Position numbers and translations under genes: made by a program
In this document: one piece after another, positions 35,381-40,590 of the stretch
Position numbering within the stretch: the stretch's first letter is position 1
Layout: each line of letters starts with the position of its first letter
The notes under the pieces: model-generated
Told to the model about the DNA's origin: nothing
Databases searched by the model: none
What the model saw: the letters and a program-made list of their open reading frames with translations, nothing else
Origin: an uncultured archaeon A07HB70
GTDB taxonomy: Archaea; Halobacteriota; Halobacteria; Halobacteriales; Haloferacaceae
Reading direction: 5' to 3'
DNA length: 40,590 nt
Assembly: GCA_000496195.1 (NCBI GenBank)
Contig: KI543177.1
Coordinates: forward strand, 92,498-133,087

Positions 35381-37309
35381 TCAGCCGTCGGCGGGGCGCA
35401 CCTCGACGCGGTCGACGCCGCGGCGCACCAGCGGATCCGCCGGGTCGGCGTGGAGAAATGCGGTACCGGGCCGGACCGCGGTGCCGACGGCGGCGGTCGC
35501 CTCGACAGCCGGCGAGTCGCCGTCGACGGCGCCGACGACCGTCACCGGGTCGTCGTCCTCGATTGCGCGTGCCCCGGCGTCGTCCTCGTGGAGGTGGAGT
35601 CGCTCGTCCGTTCGCTCCGCCGCCGCGAACCCGCCGGCGCGGCTGCCGGCGACGAGCACCAGCCCCTCGCCGCCGGGCGCCGCGGTCGCGTCGGGGTCGA
35701 CCGGGACGAACGGCGCCAGGCCGTCGTCGGTCGCGAACGCCTCGCGGTAGAGCACCGCCTCGCCGTCCGGCCAGCGCCGCGGGCCGTCCGTCCCGTCGGG
35801 GTCGATGCCCTCGTAAGCCGGAGCGACGCGGCACAGCTCCGCGAACGCGTCCGCCGGGTCGTCGTGGTCGAAGGGCGCAGGCGAGAGCCGCCGGCCCAGC
35901 GCGCGCAGAATCGCGAAGTCGGGGCGGGCCGCGCCGGGGGGGTCGGCGAGCGGGTGGAGGCGCTGGACCTGCCGGTCGAGGTTCGTGACGGTGCCGCGCT
36001 TCTCGACCGCGACGCTGGCCGGCAGGACAACGTCGGCCCGCTCCGTCGTCTCAGTCTCGACGACGTCTGCGACGACCAGGGCGTCGAGGCCGTCGATCCG
36101 TTCGGTCACCCACTCCCGGTCGCGCTTCGAGACGACGGGGTTCTCGCCGACGACGAGCACCCCCCGCACGTCGTCGCCGAACGCCGCGAGGAGCTCCGAC
36201 TCGGGCCGCCCGGGGGCTGCGGGCGGGGCGACGCCCCACGCCTCGGCGGCCCGGTCGCGGGCCGCGGGGTCGGTCACCGGCTGGTGGCCCGGGAGCGCGT
36301 CCGGGACACAGCCGGCGTCGACGGCGCCCTGTTCGTTCGCGAGGCCGCGAAAGAGGTTCATCCCGGCGCCGGGGCGGCCGAGGTTGCCCGTCAGGAGGAG
36401 GAGGTTCAACAGCGCGTCGGGCGTCGTCGTGCCGAGCCCCGTCGTCTCGACGCCGGTGCCGACGACGGCGGCGACGCCATCCCCCTCGCCGACGGCGCGT
36501 CCGACCGCACGAACCGCGTCGGCGTCGACGCCCGCGACGGCGGCCCCGCGCTCGACGTCGAGGTCGGCGAGGGAGCCGGCGAACGCGTCGAACCCGGACG
36601 TGCGCGCCGCGACGAACTCGCGGTCGACCAGCCCGGCCTCGGCCACGACGGCACAGAGCAGGCTGAGGAGGAGCGCGTCGGTCCCGGGTCGGGGCGCGAG
36701 GTGGACGTCTGCCGTCCGCGTCGTCTCGTTCGCCCGCGGGTCGACGTGGACGAGCGTCGCGCCGTCGTGTGCGGCGGTCCGCACCGCGCCGTTGAACGCC
36801 ACCGGCTGCTGGGTCGCCGGGTTCGCGCCGACGACGAGGACGAGGTCCGCCGTCGCGAGGTCGTCGAGCGAGTTCGTCATCGCCGGCGGGCCGAGTCGCC
36901 GGCGGACGGCCCCCGTCGCGAGGCCGTGACACGCCCGCGCACGGTTGTCGACGTCGTTCGTCCCGACCGTGCGTGCCAGCTTCTGGAGCAGGTAGTTCTC
37001 CTCCGTCGTGCAGTGTGGCGCGCCGAGGAAGGCAAGCGCGTCCGGGCCGTGGGCGTCTCTCACGCCGCCGAGCGCGTCGACTGCCGCGTCGAGCGCCGTC
37101 GGCCAGTCGACGGGCACCAGCTCGCCGCCACGCCGGACGCGCGGGCGGGTCAGCCGCTCGCCCTCGTCGAACGCGCGGAACGCCTCGATACCCTTCGCGC
37201 AGAGCCGCCCGTCCGGGTTCGCCGGGCCCTCGTGCCCGACGGCCCGCCCGTCCGACCCGGGCGCGAGCCGACAGCCGACGGCGCAGAATGGGCAGACCGT
37301 CGTGTCCAT
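35381..37309 (-). CDS. Molybdopterin oxidoreductase, formate dehydrogenase-like (divergent, no N-terminal ferredoxin domain)
   Basis: VCPFCAVGCRL...RLCAKG Fe-S motif; VDNRARACHGLATGAVRRRLGPPAMTNSL (CH active-site pair); VGENPVVSKRD; VVLPASVAVEKRGTVTNLDRQVQRL. Confidence 0.88.
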   Translation of the reverse strand: MDTTVCPFCAVGCRLAPGSDGRAVGHEGPANPDGRLCAKGIEAFRAFDEGERLTRPRVRRGGELVPVDWPTALDAAVDALGGVRDAHGPDALAFLGAPHCTTEENYLLQKLARTVGTNDVDNRARACHGLATGAVRRRLGPPAMTNSLDDLATADLVLVVGANPATQQPVAFNGAVRTAAHDGATLVHVDPRANETTRTADVHLAPRPGTDALLLSLLCAVVAEAGLVDREFVAARTSGFDAFAGSLADLDVERGAAVAGVDADAVRAVGRAVGEGDGVAAVVGTGVETTGLGTTTPDALLNLLLLTGNLGRPGAGMNLFRGLANEQGAVDAGCVPDALPGHQPVTDPAARDRAAEAWGVAPPAAPGRPESELLAAFGDDVRGVLVVGENPVVSKRDREWVTERIDGLDALVVADVVETETTERADVVLPASVAVEKRGTVTNLDRQVQRLHPLADPPGAARPDFAILRALGRRLSPAPFDHDDPADAFAELCRVAPAYEGIDPDGTDGPRRWPDGEAVLYREAFATDDGLAPFVPVDPDATAAPGGEGLVLVAGSRAGGFAAAERTDERLHLHEDDAGARAIEDDDPVTVVGAVDGDSPAVEATAAVGTAVRPGTAFLHADPADPLVRRGVDRVEVRPADG

Positions 37310-37867
37310 CTAGGCGCCGAGCGACCGGAGGAGCGCGCGCATGTAGCCGAGCCCGGCACGGACGTCCCGGCCGAACAGCGAGCGGGCGAACCCGAGCGGT
37401 CCGACCGGCTCGGCGGTCCGCTCCGCCTCGCCGAGCGCGGCGGTCAGCCGGTTCAGCCCGTCGGCGGCGTCGTCGTCGACCTCCAGCGCCGACAGCGTCC
37501 GGGCGGTGTCGAGCAGCGCCTCGAGCGAGCCGTCGCGCTGGAGGTCGACCAGAAGCGAGAGCGCGTCGGCGAGGGCGTCGCCGTCCTCGCGGGCTATCGC
37601 GACCAGCCGCGTCAGCTCGTCGGACGAGAGGTCGTCGGCAGCCGCGACGAGATTGGTCAGCGACCCGATGACGTGCTCTATCTCGTCCTCGTCGGCGGTG
37701 GAGACGACGAGCATCACCGTCTCGAGCAGGTCTTCGAACTCGTCGGTGTGTTCGAGCGCCGCCGCCAGCTGCTCGCCGTGCTCGTCGACCGCCTCGCGGA
37801 GCGCCTGCTCGCCCTCGCTCGGTCCCTCCTCCTCCTCCGTCGTGAACGGGTCTGTCTCGATTGCCAT
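37310..37867 (-). CDS. DUF1641 protein (formate dehydrogenase-associated)
   Basis: EALREAVDEHGEQLAAALEHTDEFEDLLETVMLVV...GSLEALLDTARTLSALEVDDDAADGLNRL...GPLGFARSLFGRDVRAGLGYMRALLRSLG; sits between two FDH-like genes. Confidence 0.8.
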   Translation of the reverse strand: MAIETDPFTTEEEEGPSEGEQALREAVDEHGEQLAAALEHTDEFEDLLETVMLVVSTADEDEIEHVIGSLTNLVAAADDLSSDELTRLVAIAREDGDALADALSLLVDLQRDGSLEALLDTARTLSALEVDDDAADGLNRLTAALGEAERTAEPVGPLGFARSLFGRDVRAGLGYMRALLRSLGA

Positions 37868-37868
37868 G

Positions 37869-40146
37869 TTAGTCGTCAGAGGTCGCCTCGCGTTCGCTCT
37901 CGACCACTGGCGGCAGGTCGCCGTCGGTCGGCTCGATCCGGACCGCCGACACCTTGTACTCCGGCGTCGACGCCTCCGGGTCGAGGTGTTCCTCGTCGGT
38001 GAGCGTGTTTACTGCCGACTCCGCGAAGTGGATCGGGATGAACACGTTGTCCTGGCCGGGGCGTTCGGTTACCTGCGCGGGCACCTCGACGGCGCCGCGC
38101 CGCGACTCGACCCGGACGATCTCGCCGTGGTCGACTCCCAGGTCCGCCGCGGTGTCGGGGTGGATCTCGACGAAGTCGCTCCCCGAGTGGCCCATGATCC
38201 CCGACTCGCGGTGGGTCATCGTCCCGGTGTGGTACTGGTACAGCACCCGGCCCGTCGTGAGCGTGAGCGGGTACTCCTCGTCCGGGGACTCGGCGGGCTC
38301 ACGGTGGCCGACCGGCTGGAGGTGCGCGAGGCCGTCCTCGGTGTTGAACTCCTCCGTGTACAGCCGCGGGGTGCCGGGGTGGTCCTCGTTCCAGCACGGC
38401 CACTGGAGGCCCCCCTCCGACTCGACCCGCTCGTGGGTGACGCCGCCGTAGATCGGCGTGAGGGAGTTCACCTCGTCCATGATCTCCGCGGGGTCGTCGT
38501 AGTCCCAGTCGCGGCCCATCCGGCGCGCGAGCGCCTGGATGATCTTCCAGTCCGGCTGTGAGTCGCCACGGGTGGGCATCGCCTGCTTCACCATCTGGAC
38601 CCGGCGGTCCGTGTTCGTGAACGTCCCCGTCTTCTCGACGAACGTGCACGCCGGGAGCACGACGTCGGCGTACTCCGCCGTCTCGGTCAGGAACAGGTCC
38701 TGGACGACGAGGAAGTCGAGGTCGTCGAGCACCTCGCCGGCGTGATTGATGTTCGGCTCGGACAGCGCGGCGTTCTCGCCGATGATGTACATCCCCCGTA
38801 TCTCGTCGCGGTCGGCGGCGAGGAACATATCCGTCGTGTAGCGGCCGTAGGTGGAGTCGATCTCGCAGTCCCAGGCCGCCTCGAACTTCGCCCGGGCCTC
38901 GTCGTCGGCGACGTCCTGGTAGCCCGGGAAGTTGTCCGGGAGCGGTCCCATGTCGCCGCCGCCGCCCTGGACGTTGTTCTGGCCGCGGAACGGCGAGAGG
39001 CCCGACCCCACCTCGCCGATGTGGCCGGTGATCAGCGCGAGGTTCGCGAGCGCCTTCACGTTGTCAGTCCCGCTCGAGTGTTCGGTCAGGCCGAGCGTCC
39101 AGCCGAAGACACAGGTGTCGGCCTCCGCGAGCGTCTCCGCGGCGGAGACGATCTCCTCGTGCGGGAACGCCCGACAGCTCCTCGACGCGCTCGGGCGTGA
39201 ACGGCTGGACGGCCTCGCGAAGCGCCTCGAACCCGGTCGTGCGCTCGTCGACGAACGCCTCGTCGTACAGGTCGTTCTCGATCACGTACCGCGTGATGCC
39301 GTTGATCCACGCGATGTCGTAGCCGGGACGGGTGCGGGAGTACTGCGTCGCGTACTCCGCCATCTGGATGCGTCGCGGGTCGAACACCATCAGCTCGGCG
39401 CCGTCACGGACGTTCTGTTTGATGCGCGTCGCGATGACGGGGTGAGCCTCGGTGGTGTTCGACCCCGTGAGGAGGTACGCGTCGGTCTCCTCTATGTCCT
39501 CCATCGCGACCGATGCGGCGCCGTAGCCGACGACCTGTGCCAGCGCCGCCACGGTCGAGGAGTGACAGAGCCGGTTGCAGTTGTCGACGTTGTTCGTCCC
39601 GAGGACCTGTCGGGCGAACTTGCCCATCAGGTAGTTCTCCTCGTTTGTCGCCTTCGAGGAGGCGATGACGCCGAGCGCCTCGCCGCCGTGCTCGTCGCGA
39701 ATCGACCCCAGGCCGTCGGCGACCCGGTCGAGCGCCTCGGCCCACGACGCCTCGCGGAACTCGCCGTCCACTTTCACCAGCGGCTGCTCCAGCCGGTCGT
39801 CCGAGGAGACGAAGTCGTAGCTGAACTTCCCCTTCACACAGGTGGAGATGCCGTTTACCGGCGCGTCCTCCGCATCCGTCGGCCGGACTGCCAGCACCTC
39901 CTCCTCGTCGGGGTCGGCGTACAGGTCGAACCGGCAGCCGACCGCGCAGTAGCCACAGGTGGTGTCGACGACGTTCAGCTCCTCCAGCTGCCGGTCGCCG
40001 ACGGCCTCCGCTATCTCGAACAGCTTCCCCTCCGGGAGCGAGCCCGCCGCGACGCCCTCCGCGACGTGTTCGACGTTCTGTAGCGCCTGCTGTTTCGCGC
40101 GCTGCATGTAGGACGCGACACCGTCGCTGTCCTCGTCATCGCTCAC
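37869..40146 (-). CDS. fdhA: Formate dehydrogenase alpha (catalytic) subunit, apparent one-nucleotide frameshift at about 39161-39172
   Basis: Part 1 (40146-~39170): TTCGYCAVGCRFDLY, STCVKGKFSYDF, VDNCNRLCHSSTVAAL. Part 2 (~39165-37869): HEEIVSAAETLAEADTCVFGWTLGLTEHSSGTDNVKALANLALITGHIGEVGSGLSPFRGQNNVQGGGGDMG. Confidence 0.88.
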
Positions 40147-40590
40147 GGCCAGTCACCTCCCGCGTCGTCGGTCCGGTCGTCCGGCGGCCACGGCTCGTCG
40201 TCGTCGAACGGCGAGTCGTCGGACGCCGACTCGTCCGTCCCGCCGTCGGTGGTGGCGTCGCCGCCCTCGCCGCGCTTCATCTGCGTCATCGGGTCCGTCT
40301 GCTCGCCGGAGGACTCGACGGACGTCCCGACGCTGTTCTCGTGCGTGAAGCCGGGCATCGGGAGCGTCGTCGCGTCCTCGATCCCCTTCTCGATCAGCGA
40401 GCCGGTCGGACAGACGGTCGCGCAGTGGCCACAGGAGACACAGGTCGAGTCCTCCATCGTCTCGGCGTCGCTCTGGAACCCGATCCGGGTGTCGGCACCG
40501 TGACCCTCGACCCGGAGGACACCCTCGACCTGGACGTCGTTACACGCCTCGACACAGCGGTTACAGAGGATACACTTGTTGCGGTCGATC
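40143..40590 (-). CDS. 2x[4Fe-4S] ferredoxin-type subunit of formate dehydrogenase (5' end beyond window)
   Basis: IDRNKCILCNRCVEACNDVQVEGVLRVEGHGADTRIGFQSDAETMEDSTCVSCGHCATVCPTGSLIEKG; stop overlaps GTG start of fdhA (GTGA). Confidence 0.85.
   Translation of the reverse strand, partial: IDRNKCILCNRCVEACNDVQVEGVLRVEGHGADTRIGFQSDAETMEDSTCVSCGHCATVCPTGSLIEKGIEDATTLPMPGFTHENSVGTSVESSGEQTDPMTQMKRGEGGDATTDGGTDESASDDSPFDDDEPWPPDDRTDDAGGDWP

Noticed and set aside
35381-37309. Assimilatory nitrate reductase call for the divergent molybdoenzyme
   Set aside because: The VDNxARACHG..PPAMTNS region and linkage to fdhA/DUF1641 resemble formate dehydrogenase more closely, although the substrate remains unproven.
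1-40590. CRISPR arrays, IS elements, rRNA or tRNA genes
   Set aside because: No regularly spaced repeats, transposase motifs or cloverleaf/rRNA signatures were recognised by eye; a tRNAscan/Infernal run would be decisive.

Overview
GC-rich haloarchaeal chromosomal segment (acidic proteins, many TATA boxes 25-35 nt upstream of start codons) with about 38 supportable genes. The left edge has a partial GT4 glycosyltransferase, a Cdc48-type AAA ATPase with a degenerate D1 domain, a bacteriorhodopsin-like proton pump, a RibD-type riboflavin reductase, SBDS and FUN14. From about 6.5 kb to the right edge the window is dominated by folate and one-carbon genes: pabB-pabA-pabC, folA, a DmdA/GcvT-like demethylase, metF, two tandem FAD+GcvT dimethylglycine/sarcosine dehydrogenase-like genes, a serine/threonine dehydratase, two BCCT betaine-type transporters, a fused folC-folP, formate-THF ligase, ridA, mobA, and two formate-dehydrogenase-like molybdoenzymes with DUF1641 and a split ferredoxin subunit. 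My main hypothesis is a tetrahydrofolate-dependent pathway oxidising N-methyl compounds (glycine betaine -> dimethylglycine -> sarcosine -> glycine), with methyl carbon leaving as formate/CO2, encoded beside the genes that make the folate cofactor. Three genes (glycosyltransferase, second BCCT, fdhA) each show one apparent single-nucleotide frameshift. These may be sequence errors and need read-level checking. No rRNA, tRNA, CRISPR array or transposase was recognised. All names come from motif recognition without database searches.
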